Positions 9,170 to 18,118 of a stretch of DNA of 31,054 bases are shown one piece after another. How positions within the stretch are numbered: the first letter of the stretch is position 1; every line of letters starts with the position of its first letter. The notes beneath the pieces were generated by a model. It did no database searches. It was not told the DNA's origin and was given only the letters and a program-made list of their open reading frames with translations. A program made the position numbers and the translations under genes. The DNA comes from Isotricha intestinalis (taxonomy: Eukaryota; Ciliophora; Litostomatea; Vestibuliferida; Isotrichidae): the NCBI GenBank assembly GCA_023807065.1, contig JAJJLU010003791.1, positions 1 to 31,054 of the forward strand. Direction: 5' to 3'.

Positions 9170-9828
9170 TTATTTTTATAAATAAGATATCAAGGGAATT
9201 ATAAATATTAAAATTTTATTAAAATAGTACCTTCTATTTAATAAGTTACAAATATTTAGAGAAACAGTCTCTTCTTTTTTTTTAATTTCCTTCAAAATTT
9301 GTTATTTGATTTTTTTTGTAAAAATAAAATTTTTTTTCTTCAAATTTTTTAATAATAGACTTAATAGTTATATAATAATTAAGATATTTAGAAGATAGGC
9401 CATTAATTCTTATTTCTACTTAATAATATCTTACATTATTTTTTTTCAAAAAATTTAATTTTTCTTAAATGTAAATGTTTTAATATAATGGGAATTAAAA
9501 AAAATAATAGGACATTAAAATAATATAAATTGATTACTAAACTATATATTAAGAGATATTATTTCGTAGAAATTTATCAAATTGAAAGAATTATATTAAA
9601 TTGTATAATTAAATAAGACTGTTTTAAATAACTTAAAATATAATTCCCAAATTTTATTATATTAAATCAATAAATATTAATATATATAAAACAAAAATAT
9701 TAATAAAAACTTCATTTAATAAAAGCCAGATTAAATTAATAAATAGTAAAATAAAATAAAATTTTATTTATAATATAAATGTTTTGTAAATTATCAAAAG
9801 ACTATAAATAAAATATTGAGAATAATAT
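9170..9828. other. Gene-free spacer of about 660 bases
   Basis: I see no open frame of useful length, no tRNA-like fold and no clear repeat here; it is A/T with short homopolymer runs. It lies upstream (5') of the unknown Cys-rich gene and downstream (3') of the GTPase gene, so it may carry the promoter of the first and the 3' untranslated region of the second. It is among the longest gaps in the window. Confidence 0.6.
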
Positions 9829-10887
9829 TTAATATATAAAACAAGAAGAGCCTTGATTCCCTTCTTCATTTAAATTATCTTCATCATTTTTATTTTTTTT
9901 AATTCCTTGTGTTTTATTTTTACTATCAAAATAATTTTGTTTAACATAAACACTAAAAAAATCATCTAATAAGGAATTAAAAATATTTTCAATTCCAATA
10001 TTATTAATAGAAGAAGTGATAGAAAAATAACCATTAATTTTTTGAGAGAATAATTCACCTTTTTTAGATAAATTTTTTTTTCCTAAATCACTTTTTGTTT
10101 CAACAACTCCTTTAAATTCTGAATCTTGAATATTTTCTTGATTATCCACTAAATGATACCATTTTTTTTCTAAATTATTTAATGATTCTTCATTTGTTGA
10201 ATCATAAGCATATATTATTATATTTGCTTTCTCAAAAAAATTTTTTATATAATCTGGGTCTTCATCATCTATTATTGTCATTATTGTTAATTTTATTTTT
10301 CCATCTGGAAAATTCATTATAAATTCAAAATCTGATTCTTCTTCATCTATTAAATTTATATTCTTTACTTTATCTTTTAAAAAAGTTCTAACTATACTTC
10401 TTTTACCTATATTTTTATCTCCTAATATTATTATTTTACATGGATATATTTTTTCTTCTTCTTTTTTTATTTCTTCTTTTATTTCTTCTTTTACACCTTC
10501 TTTTTTTTCTATTTTTATTTCTTCTTTTTCTTCTATTTTTTCTTCTTTTATTTCTTCTTTTATTTCTTCTTTTATTTCTTCTTTCATTTCTTCTTTTTTT
10601 TCTTCTTTTATTTCTTCTTTTTTTTCTTCTTTTATTTCTTCTTTTTCTTCTTTTTTTTCTTCTTTTTTTTCTTCTTTTATTTCTTCTTTTTTTTCTTCTT
10701 TTTCTTCTTCTTTTTTTTCTTCTTTTTCTTCTTCTTTTATTTCTTCTTTTATTTCTTCTTTTTCTTCTTTTTTTTCTTCTTTTTCTTCTTCTTTTTTTTC
10801 TTCTTTTTCTTCTTCTTTTTTTTCTTCTTTTTTTTCTTCTTTTTTTTCTTCTTTTTCTTCTTCTTTTTCTTCTTCTTTTTTTTCCAT
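9829..10887 (-). CDS. Ras/Rab-like GTPase domain behind a 145-residue Lys/Glu tract; degenerate nucleotide motifs
   Basis: The 352-residue protein starts with about 145 residues made almost only of Lys and Glu (with some Ile). A small GTPase-like domain follows. The P-loop is GDKNIGKRS at 156-164, where the usual Ser/Thr after Lys162 is Arg163. The switch II DxxG motif is not recognisable (TIIDDED stands there). ETKSDL matches the G4 T/NKxD motif, and ITSS may stand for G5. The protein ends SSCFIY, a possible CaaX prenylation box, which would anchor it to a membrane. Loss of the Mg-coordinating Ser/Thr and of DxxG suggests weak or no GTP hydrolysis. A plus-strand frame across the Lys/Glu tract is only its complement. 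Single exon, TAA stop. Confidence 0.78.
   Translation of the reverse strand: MEKKEEEKEEEKEEKKEEKKEEKKEEEKEEKKEEEKEEKKEEKEEIKEEIKEEEKEEKKEEEKEEKKEEIKEEKKEEKKEEKEEIKEEKKEEIKEEKKEEMKEEIKEEIKEEIKEEKIEEKEEIKIEKKEGVKEEIKEEIKKEEEKIYPCKIIILGDKNIGKRSIVRTFLKDKVKNINLIDEEESDFEFIMNFPDGKIKLTIMTIIDDEDPDYIKNFFEKANIIIYAYDSTNEESLNNLEKKWYHLVDNQENIQDSEFKGVVETKSDLGKKNLSKKGELFSQKINGYFSITSSINNIGIENIFNSLLDDFFSVYVKQNYFDSKNKTQGIKKNKNDEDNLNEEGNQGSSCFIY
10452..10884. repeat. TTC/TTT-rich low-complexity tract encoding the Lys/Glu run
   Basis: About 430 bases consist of TTC, TTTTTTC and TTTATTTC units; on the coding (minus) strand this is GAA, AAA and ATA codons. Unit order is irregular, as expected from slippage and recombination. 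It lies wholly inside the GTPase gene and keeps its frame. Its length is likely variable between copies or strains. Confidence 0.9.
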
Positions 10888-11025
10888 TTTTAAATTATTT
10901 AATAATAAAACATTTTAATTAAAAATAATATTTAAATATTTATAAATATAACATCTTTAATTATTTATAAACATAATTTCAAAAAAAGTACCCTAATCTT
11001 TAAAAAATTATTTAATTAACTTATA

Positions 11026-14000
11026 TTATTTAGATAAATTATCAAAATGACAAACAAGAAAAATATCTTTAATCCTAGCAATTTGTTTATGAAAATTATT
11101 GATTTTTTTGATAAAAATAAAAATACAAATAAACAAAATGAAAAATTCAGAAAATAATCCTAATAAAGTATCAATATAATTCATATATCCAATATATAAT
11201 TTCATTTTTGATAAAGCATTAATATTTACAAAATTATTTTCTGCAGTTCTCAAAGGTCTAAAAATTAATAAGCAAAATAAACCAGATCTAAAAAATTCAT
11301 TTGAATTTAAAGTTTCAATAACTTGTTCCATGTCATAATAATCTGTTTGAATTAACCCTTTTCTGATATAAGAAAATTGTTCAGTATTAATTTTATATTG
11401 GTCATTATATTCCATAATTTTATTTTGATAGCAAAAAGAAGATAATTTTGAATAAATATTTTCTTCAGTTTCATATTCATTGACTTTTTCAATTAGACTA
11501 TCTTGAATTTTTTCATAGAAATCAGCGCAATCAATAGTAAAATAATATGATAAAGGTTGATATAAATCACCTAATCCTTGTCTTTCTCTTGTTATAAGAT
11601 ATAAAGTATAAATAATATCAGAAGTATCTTGAAGAACAGTTTTATTCATCCAATTTTTCATTAAATCTTCTGTTATATTATTATATAATCTATTAACATA
11701 AAATGTAAAATCTCTATATCCTGTGCATTCTGCAAGTGAACTTTGAGATAGTAATTTAAATACTAATTTATATTTTTTAAAATATATTAAATACATTGTA
11801 AAAATACCTAAATGAATTATTATAAAAAGTGTAAATATTACAAGGAATATATGAGTATATAATAAATTTATGTGACTTTTTGACATATCTTCTTTAGTAT
11901 ATAATATTAATTGTAGATCATCATATGCTGTTACGCCATTTTGGTTTTTATTTTTTGCTTTTTCTCTTTCTTTTTTTTTATATGATGAATAAAGATCATC
12001 TAAATTTCCAATAATTTGAGTAGGATTAACTGAATATATTTTAAGTAAAACCGATAATAATTCAATCTTTTTTGTAAATACCATTCTAAAATCTTTGCTA
12101 TTTGTTCTTTTTTTTATTATATTGAAAATTTCTAAAGAGACTTTTTTATAACTTTCTAAATATAAAAAAACTATAATTAAAAAAATCATATAAATCATAA
12201 TATTTAAACTTAAAAAGTAATAATTCAAATTTTTATAAGAATTCAATTTTGAATCCATAACATCATTAAATTCATGATGAATTTTATTCCAATATTGACA
12301 AAAAGTGTTAAAATTACTAATAATAGTATAATAAGATAATTGATAATCTTCTAATTTAGAATTAAAATGAATAGTAGAAAGAGGATTAGTAGTAATATTT
12401 AATAAATAAATTGGTTTGATAGCATAACTATTATCAGCTGTTAAAATTGCCATAGTATTAAATAATATTTTAATAGCTTCTTTAAATTCAATTGTTTGAT
12501 TTACTAAATAAAAATACCCATCATTTTGTAATATATTAATATAATTAATTTCATATTGAAAAAATTTATCGGTTCTTGGGTCTTTAAGAGAATAAATTTC
12601 ATTAAAAAAAACAGAACAAACATTTTTAAAATTTTCAACTTTGAATTTATTTTCACTAAAAAAATATTTAGTGAAATTTAAATATACTCCAGGATATCTT
12701 TCATCAAATTTTTCATTATAAAGACTTAAATATTGAGTACAATTGCTTTCATCTTTTTTAGCTAAGCACATAGTAAGCATAAAACTAGGAACTCCATGAT
12801 AATACAATCTAATTAAAGTTCTAAAATTAGTTAAAATAGAATAATTATTGAATAAAATATCTTTTTTATTTTTTTTAATGAATAATTCAACAATAAAAGA
12901 AAAAAGACTAATGACAGAAATAATGAAAATTAATCTTTGATAAATATGAAGAATATAAACTTGTTTATGATTTTGTGATTTTTTATTACTTAATCTTCTC
13001 ATATGATTAGAAAAATAACTAGCATCTCCAGTACTTGCTCCACTTAATAATGAACCTGCAACTGAAGATGAATCTTCTACTTTCTGATTATATTTTTCTA
13101 AATATGTATCATTTACATTCTTTGTTGCTATTTGTAATAATGATATTATATCTGTCTCTTGATGAGATTTTTTTTCTTCTATGTTATATATTATGTATGT
13201 TAATCCATTTAATTGAAATGAATGAATTTGTGTTAATTTAGATTTATTTATTTTATATGTTTTTAAATATTGTTTTAAAGTTTCTGGAGGCTTTTCTTCA
13301 TCATCAAAATCATTTGTGTTTAAATCTAATTTATATATTTTTTCTGTATCACGGAAATTCTTTTTATAAGTAAATAAACAATTTTTCCCTAAAAAATAAT
13401 ATCCATTTAATACTATATAATCTTTACATGTGTTATCAAATAACATTTTTAAATCAATATATAATAAACCTAATTCTCCTCTTTTATTTTTTTTCACAAT
13501 GAATTTAAAAGAAACATCTTTTGTAGTTGGAGGACTTTTTAATAAATTAAATAAATTTGATTGTCTTTTTTCATGAATGGATCTTCTTTTTTGACTAGAA
13601 AGTGCAAAATTTAAATCAAAAATACCATTTTTAAATAATAACATTTGATATTCTCTAAATTCTTCAGGAAACAATAAAGAAAAATCATTATTAAAATGAT
13701 CAAATAAATCTCTTCCAATTTGTATAATTCTACATTCATCTGAAGATAAATTTAATGTTAATGTAATTTTATTATTATTTTCATATAAAAAATTAATTGA
13801 ATCTTCATATTGAACGATATTTTCTCTTATTTGAAAATTATGTTTTATTAATGATTTATTTAAAATTTCTTCATAGAAAACTCCACAAACTATTGAAAAA
13901 TAACTTGATTCAACAGATTTATTTTTTAACAATTTATTTTTATAAGTTTTTGAATTAATTTTATCTATTAAATGTGATAATTCTACTAATTCTGAAATAG

Positions 14001-15345
14001 TAACATTAAAATTTTTATGAATAATATCATTTAAAAAAAATAATACTCCACGAGCATCATCAATAAAATGAATCATTAATTCAAGTCTATATACTACATC
14101 ATATGTTTTTTCTATATTATTATTTAAATTTATAATATCAAATAAAGCTTTTAAATTCATTGAAATAATAAAATTTGTTGTTTTATATTTATTTATTAAA
14201 AAAATTAATCTTATCATTAAACATCTACTTTTCCATAAATCATGTAATTTATTTTGTTTAATTTCTTTATAGAATAATAAAATTAATTGAAAATAATCAT
14301 TATCACACAAAAAATTATGAGTTATTGTATTAGCATTAACAGATTCAGTTAAAAATTCTTTATTTGCACATTCATTAATTTTATGATAAAATAGTAGTTT
14401 ATTTTTTTCATTATTATTATAAATAGAAAAAAAATAATAATATGAATTTTCGATCATATAACCATAAGTCCTTAAATAAATATGTTCGTAAGGATTATAA
14501 ATAAGCATAAAAATAATAATTGATATAAGAAAAAAATTAATATATAATATACTCATTCTTTTCTTTGTTATTCCTTCAGTTGCAAATCCTAAACTTAAAA
14601 AAGTAATACATAATTTAAAAAAAACCATACTAATCCTTAATTTATTTAATAAAACATTATTCATAAATAAAAAAGATTTTGTTTTCATAATATAAAGAAT
14701 ATTAATTGATTGAAAAATATAAATTCCCATTGAAATATAAAAAAAGTGTTTTGAAATTCCATTATATTTTTCAGCTAAAGAATTAGATAAAATAAATAAA
14801 GTTTTAATTGTTAATTCAATAGAATCAAAAATTGAAGAAAATGAATCATAAACAAATCTAACACATTCTAAAGAATAAATTGGTAAATGAAAATTTATAA
14901 TATGAGAAATTGAAACTAAAAAATAAAATATTGCAATTACGTAAGCAATAATTAATTGAATATTATGTAAAGAAAATAAAGCTAATAAATAAAAAAAGGA
15001 TAAAACTCTAATATGAAAAATTTCATAGAAATTTATAAATACAATTTGAAAACATTTAAATTTTAATAAAAATTCAGATAAAAAATAAAATAAATAAATT
15101 AAAAGAAAAAAAAGAACAATAATGCATAAAACTAAACTTTGATTTAAATAATGATTTAAATTGCATATTTGAATAAGTTTTAAGTGAATATTTGTTTTTC
15201 CATATATAATATTTGAACAATCAAAAATAAGAAACATAGTTAAAAAATTTTCTATAAATAAAAAAAAGATATGTAAATATTTTATCTTTAATATTTTCTG
15301 ACTTAATACACTATAATAAACATATTTTGATGATTTTTTCATCAT
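11026..15345 (-). CDS. Large polytopic membrane protein with a central PAS-like region (Tmc-like)
   Basis: This 1439-residue protein has a cluster of hydrophobic segments in the first 300 residues (about six or more, for example LVLCIIVLFFLLIYLFYF). A cytosolic region of about 480 residues follows, then further single segments near 795-820, 1045-1065, 1170-1200 and 1400-1425. The central part (about 520-580) contains LTLNLSSDECRIIQIG and FSLLFPEEFREYQ, which fits the PAS-like domain of the tiny-macrocysts (TmcB/C) type proteins that are numerous in ciliates. No kinase, cyclase or pore motif is visible. A role as a membrane sensor or receptor is inferred. It is the longest gene in the window, read as one uninterrupted frame, with MM at the start and TAA at the end. 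Confidence 0.72.
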   Translation of the reverse strand: MMKKSSKYVYYSVLSQKILKIKYLHIFFLFIENFLTMFLIFDCSNIIYGKTNIHLKLIQICNLNHYLNQSLVLCIIVLFFLLIYLFYFLSEFLLKFKCFQIVFINFYEIFHIRVLSFFYLLALFSLHNIQLIIAYVIAIFYFLVSISHIINFHLPIYSLECVRFVYDSFSSIFDSIELTIKTLFILSNSLAEKYNGISKHFFYISMGIYIFQSINILYIMKTKSFLFMNNVLLNKLRISMVFFKLCITFLSLGFATEGITKKRMSILYINFFLISIIIFMLIYNPYEHIYLRTYGYMIENSYYYFFSIYNNNEKNKLLFYHKINECANKEFLTESVNANTITHNFLCDNDYFQLILLFYKEIKQNKLHDLWKSRCLMIRLIFLINKYKTTNFIISMNLKALFDIINLNNNIEKTYDVVYRLELMIHFIDDARGVLFFLNDIIHKNFNVTISELVELSHLIDKINSKTYKNKLLKNKSVESSYFSIVCGVFYEEILNKSLIKHNFQIRENIVQYEDSINFLYENNNKITLTLNLSSDECRIIQIGRDLFDHFNNDFSLLFPEEFREYQMLLFKNGIFDLNFALSSQKRRSIHEKRQSNLFNLLKSPPTTKDVSFKFIVKKNKRGELGLLYIDLKMLFDNTCKDYIVLNGYYFLGKNCLFTYKKNFRDTEKIYKLDLNTNDFDDEEKPPETLKQYLKTYKINKSKLTQIHSFQLNGLTYIIYNIEEKKSHQETDIISLLQIATKNVNDTYLEKYNQKVEDSSSVAGSLLSGASTGDASYFSNHMRRLSNKKSQNHKQVYILHIYQRLIFIISVISLFSFIVELFIKKNKKDILFNNYSILTNFRTLIRLYYHGVPSFMLTMCLAKKDESNCTQYLSLYNEKFDERYPGVYLNFTKYFFSENKFKVENFKNVCSVFFNEIYSLKDPRTDKFFQYEINYINILQNDGYFYLVNQTIEFKEAIKILFNTMAILTADNSYAIKPIYLLNITTNPLSTIHFNSKLEDYQLSYYTIISNFNTFCQYWNKIHHEFNDVMDSKLNSYKNLNYYFLSLNIMIYMIFLIIVFLYLESYKKVSLEIFNIIKKRTNSKDFRMVFTKKIELLSVLLKIYSVNPTQIIGNLDDLYSSYKKKEREKAKNKNQNGVTAYDDLQLILYTKEDMSKSHINLLYTHIFLVIFTLFIIIHLGIFTMYLIYFKKYKLVFKLLSQSSLAECTGYRDFTFYVNRLYNNITEDLMKNWMNKTVLQDTSDIIYTLYLITRERQGLGDLYQPLSYYFTIDCADFYEKIQDSLIEKVNEYETEENIYSKLSSFCYQNKIMEYNDQYKINTEQFSYIRKGLIQTDYYDMEQVIETLNSNEFFRSGLFCLLIFRPLRTAENNFVNINALSKMKLYIGYMNYIDTLLGLFSEFFILFICIFIFIKKINNFHKQIARIKDIFLVCHFDNLSK

Positions 15346-15458
15346 TTTATTTATATTAATATTATTAAATTATTAAAAAAACTTTATAATTAATAAACAT
15401 TAATTAAAAATTTTTATTTTCACATAAGTTCCAAGAATAAAAAAAATAAAAAATGTTC

Positions 15459-16913
15459 TTATTTATTTTTTTTACTTTTTCCAATCATATCAAGTCTAGT
15501 AAGTAAAATAGGATTAATAGAAGGAGTAAACAAAGGAGGTAATTCAACATTACTAACACTATTATTATTTTCATTATTTTCAATATTTTCATTTTTATCT
15601 TCTTCTTTATAATCAACAAGAGGAATTTCTTCTTTCACTTTCATAATTAAATCTTTCTTTGATTTTTGCTCAAGTTTAAACTTTTTAACTAAATAAGGTT
15701 GAGGTGGATAATTCATTATATCATTTACATTATATTTACTTTTCATTTTTTTATATTCTTTATTATTCGTCAATAAAATATTTTTACATTTAAATATTTC
15801 ATATTCAATATCTTCATAAGCTAATTTATTATATGTTAATGGATTATTTGTGACGTCTACATTTTTTATCACTGGTAAATTTATTATCATTAATATTGCT
15901 ATTTCATCCTCAATTAAATTATGAGACAAATCTAAAGTTTCTAAATTTTTAAAACCTGAATTTTCTTGAATAAATGATGGATCAATGTCAAAATAATTAA
16001 TTCTATTATGAGATAAATTTAATTTTTTTAAATTTCTCAAAAGAGAAATTTTATGGAAGAAATCTTGCATATTAGTTTTTAAATATTGTTGTAATTGTTG
16101 AAAAGTTTTCTGAGTATCCATTAAATGTTTTTCATTAGTTTCTTTATCATTATATTCATTATTATTATTATTTTTTTCATCTTCATTCAAAACTTTTGGT
16201 CTTATTGTTCCAGGAATTTTTGGTAAATTTTCAGTTAAACTTCCATCTTTATAATCTTTTAACATATTTAAATTAACAAAATAAGATTCAATATGATTGT
16301 AAGAAAGATCTAATTCTTCTAAAAAATTTAAATCACTTATATCTGGAATTTCAGCAGTAATAAAGTTTCCCATTAAATTTAATTTTTTTAAATTATGCAT
16401 ATGACGAATAATTTCTAAAGAAGAAGAATCTAAATTATTACAATTTAAATTTAATTCCTGTAACAAAGGATATCTTTCTTCTTCACAAAATTCACTTTCA
16501 CTAAGTAAACTAATATTACTAAATCTAATAGATAATTTCATTAAATTTGGAAGTAAACCAAAAAAAGCAATATTACAATTATGTAATTCTTCCAAAAAAA
16601 TTTCATATATTTCTCTATATTCATACATACTTTCAGGAGATTTTAACAATAAATTTTCACCATTTGAAAGTTTTATTATTGGAATTTTTCTGTTGGTTTT
16701 AGTATGATATTTTGAAAAGTGCTTAGATATAATATCATATTTTTGTTTTACTCTTAAAAGCATCATTGCATCTTTTCTTAATTCAATTTTCCTTAATTTA
16801 TCCAAAGCAACACCTTCTTCAAAAATATCAATTAAATTCACTTTCCCATTTTTATTCGTGTTATGAAATTTAGGTTGAGGAATGTAACCTAATGGCATAT
16901 TGGAGTTATACAT
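15459..16913 (-). CDS. Leucine-rich-repeat protein
   Basis: The 484-residue protein has LRRs in two blocks. The first (about 120-220) includes LLQELNLNCNNLDSSSL, LKKLNLMGNFITAEIP and LEELDLSYNHIESY. The second (about 292-365) includes LKKLNLSHNRINYFD, LETLDLSHNLIEDEI and VIKNVDVTNNPLTY. About 70 residues, acidic and Asn-rich at first, separate the blocks. The N-terminal 110 residues are basic and helical, and the C-terminus is charged and ends KSKKNK. LRR proteins of this cytosolic type in protists are often scaffold or ciliary proteins. The layout recalls XRRA1-like proteins, but that is a weak guess. Only 46 bases separate its start from the stop of the upstream DHHC gene. Confidence 0.85.
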   Translation of the reverse strand: MYNSNMPLGYIPQPKFHNTNKNGKVNLIDIFEEGVALDKLRKIELRKDAMMLLRVKQKYDIISKHFSKYHTKTNRKIPIIKLSNGENLLLKSPESMYEYREIYEIFLEELHNCNIAFFGLLPNLMKLSIRFSNISLLSESEFCEEERYPLLQELNLNCNNLDSSSLEIIRHMHNLKKLNLMGNFITAEIPDISDLNFLEELDLSYNHIESYFVNLNMLKDYKDGSLTENLPKIPGTIRPKVLNEDEKNNNNNEYNDKETNEKHLMDTQKTFQQLQQYLKTNMQDFFHKISLLRNLKKLNLSHNRINYFDIDPSFIQENSGFKNLETLDLSHNLIEDEIAILMIINLPVIKNVDVTNNPLTYNKLAYEDIEYEIFKCKNILLTNNKEYKKMKSKYNVNDIMNYPPQPYLVKKFKLEQKSKKDLIMKVKEEIPLVDYKEEDKNENIENNENNNSVSNVELPPLFTPSINPILLTRLDMIGKSKKNK

Positions 16914-16959
16914 TTTTTTTTTTATAAACTTTAATTATTTTAATTTATATTAAATAAAT

Positions 16960-17967
16960 TTAATCATTTTTTTCATATATTTTCTTATGAATCAAATTAA
17001 ATAAAAATCTAAATCCTCCTTGTTTAAAAGGTAAAAACCAACTAAATCCAAAATCACTTCCCATAACTTCATAAAATTCTTCATAAGTACTTCTTTTTTC
17101 ATATAGTTTTCCTAATTTATAATCAACAAAAGAAGAATCAGTATCTAAAGAATCATAAAGATCTTTAATCATAATAATGGAAAAAATGCCAAAAATAAAA
17201 GAAAGAAGTAATTGTCCAACGACAAAAATAATATTCCAAATATCATTAATTAAAAAAGAGAAATTTTTATAAATATTATAATAAACACAAATAAAAATAG
17301 AATATAAGCATCCGATAAAAGTATAAAAATTAAATTGAATGAAAAATTTTTTATTAAAGACTCCAACACAATTATTAATCCAAGGACAATGATGATCCAT
17401 TCCCATAACACATCCTTTACAAATAGCACAATGATGAGCTCTATTAGGTCTAACAACATAACAATGAATACATCTTGTTAAATTCATTTTATATTTTGAT
17501 TTAAATTCTTCTAAATCATTATCAGTTATTGAAGTTACTTGATCATAACTATAATCATCATCTTCACTTTCTTCTGGAAATTCACCCTCAGTTTCATTTA
17601 ATTGAAATATCATTTTCTTTATTTCTTCTTCACCTCCTTTTGATTGAATTATTCTTTGAGCATTTTTCATTGATTTTTCATGGAGTTCATAATAATATTC
17701 TATTACTGAATAATTATTATAATGTGTTATTCTCCCTGGATCTGTTATTGTTGCTTTTAAATGACAACAAAATACAAAGACAGATATCATGTAAAAAATT
17801 AACTTGTGAATAGGCAAATATGATATAAATTCTATTTGAGATATTGATTTATTTTTCTCTTCTGCATATTCATCTGAAGAATAATATATCATTGTTATTT
17901 GACCAAATAATATTATATGGGTTAATATCACTAAAAATACTCCAAAAGGATCTTTGCAACAACCCAT
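16960..17967 (-). CDS. DHHC-type protein S-palmitoyltransferase
   Basis: The 335-residue protein is a typical zDHHC enzyme, which moves palmitate onto cysteines of membrane proteins. The Cys-rich domain reads CIHCYVVRPNRAHHCAICKG, followed by the active DHHCPW at 191-196 with Cys194 as the acyl acceptor. Four membrane segments are seen: about 10-30, 53-72, 208-232 and 245-268. TDPG (75-78) follows the second segment, as in the family. After segment 4 the usual TTxE motif is replaced by DTDSSF. An acidic insert (about 126-152, rich in Glu, Asp and Tyr) sits between TM2 and the DHHC domain. The N-terminus MGCC may itself be lipid-modified. Likely on Golgi or plasma membrane. Confidence 0.95.
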   Translation of the reverse strand: MGCCKDPFGVFLVILTHIILFGQITMIYYSSDEYAEEKNKSISQIEFISYLPIHKLIFYMISVFVFCCHLKATITDPGRITHYNNYSVIEYYYELHEKSMKNAQRIIQSKGGEEEIKKMIFQLNETEGEFPEESEDDDYSYDQVTSITDNDLEEFKSKYKMNLTRCIHCYVVRPNRAHHCAICKGCVMGMDHHCPWINNCVGVFNKKFFIQFNFYTFIGCLYSIFICVYYNIYKNFSFLINDIWNIIFVVGQLLLSFIFGIFSIIMIKDLYDSLDTDSSFVDYKLGKLYEKRSTYEEFYEVMGSDFGFSWFLPFKQGGFRFLFNLIHKKIYEKND

Positions 17968-18118
17968 TATTTAAAAATCTTTTTATAAAAAAAAAATTAA
18001 ATTATTTATTCATTTGAAATATATTATATTAGTATTTATAATTATTATAAATATATTGTTTTTCTTAAAAAAAAGAATAAATGTATATTTATTTATTTGA
18101 AATATTATTTATAAAATT

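Noticed and set aside
10452..10884. Regular repeat units suggesting a CRISPR-like array
   Set aside because: Units are codon-sized and irregular with no spacers; it is a low-complexity coding tract.
10440..10922. Plus-strand Leu/Phe-rich open frame of 160 codons
   Set aside because: It is the complement of the Lys/Glu codon tract of the GTPase gene; its composition is explained by that tract.
13035..13241. Short plus-strand frame inside the Tmc-like gene, and similar frames at 17529-17813, 23163-23498, 23919-24191 and 24143-24337
   Set aside because: All lie antisense within clear genes and have the Leu/Phe/Tyr content expected from complementing A/T-rich codons.
17250..17459. Second minus-strand frame inside the DHHC gene
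   Set aside because: It overlaps the DHHC Cys-rich domain and TM3 in another frame; the DHHC reading is certain.
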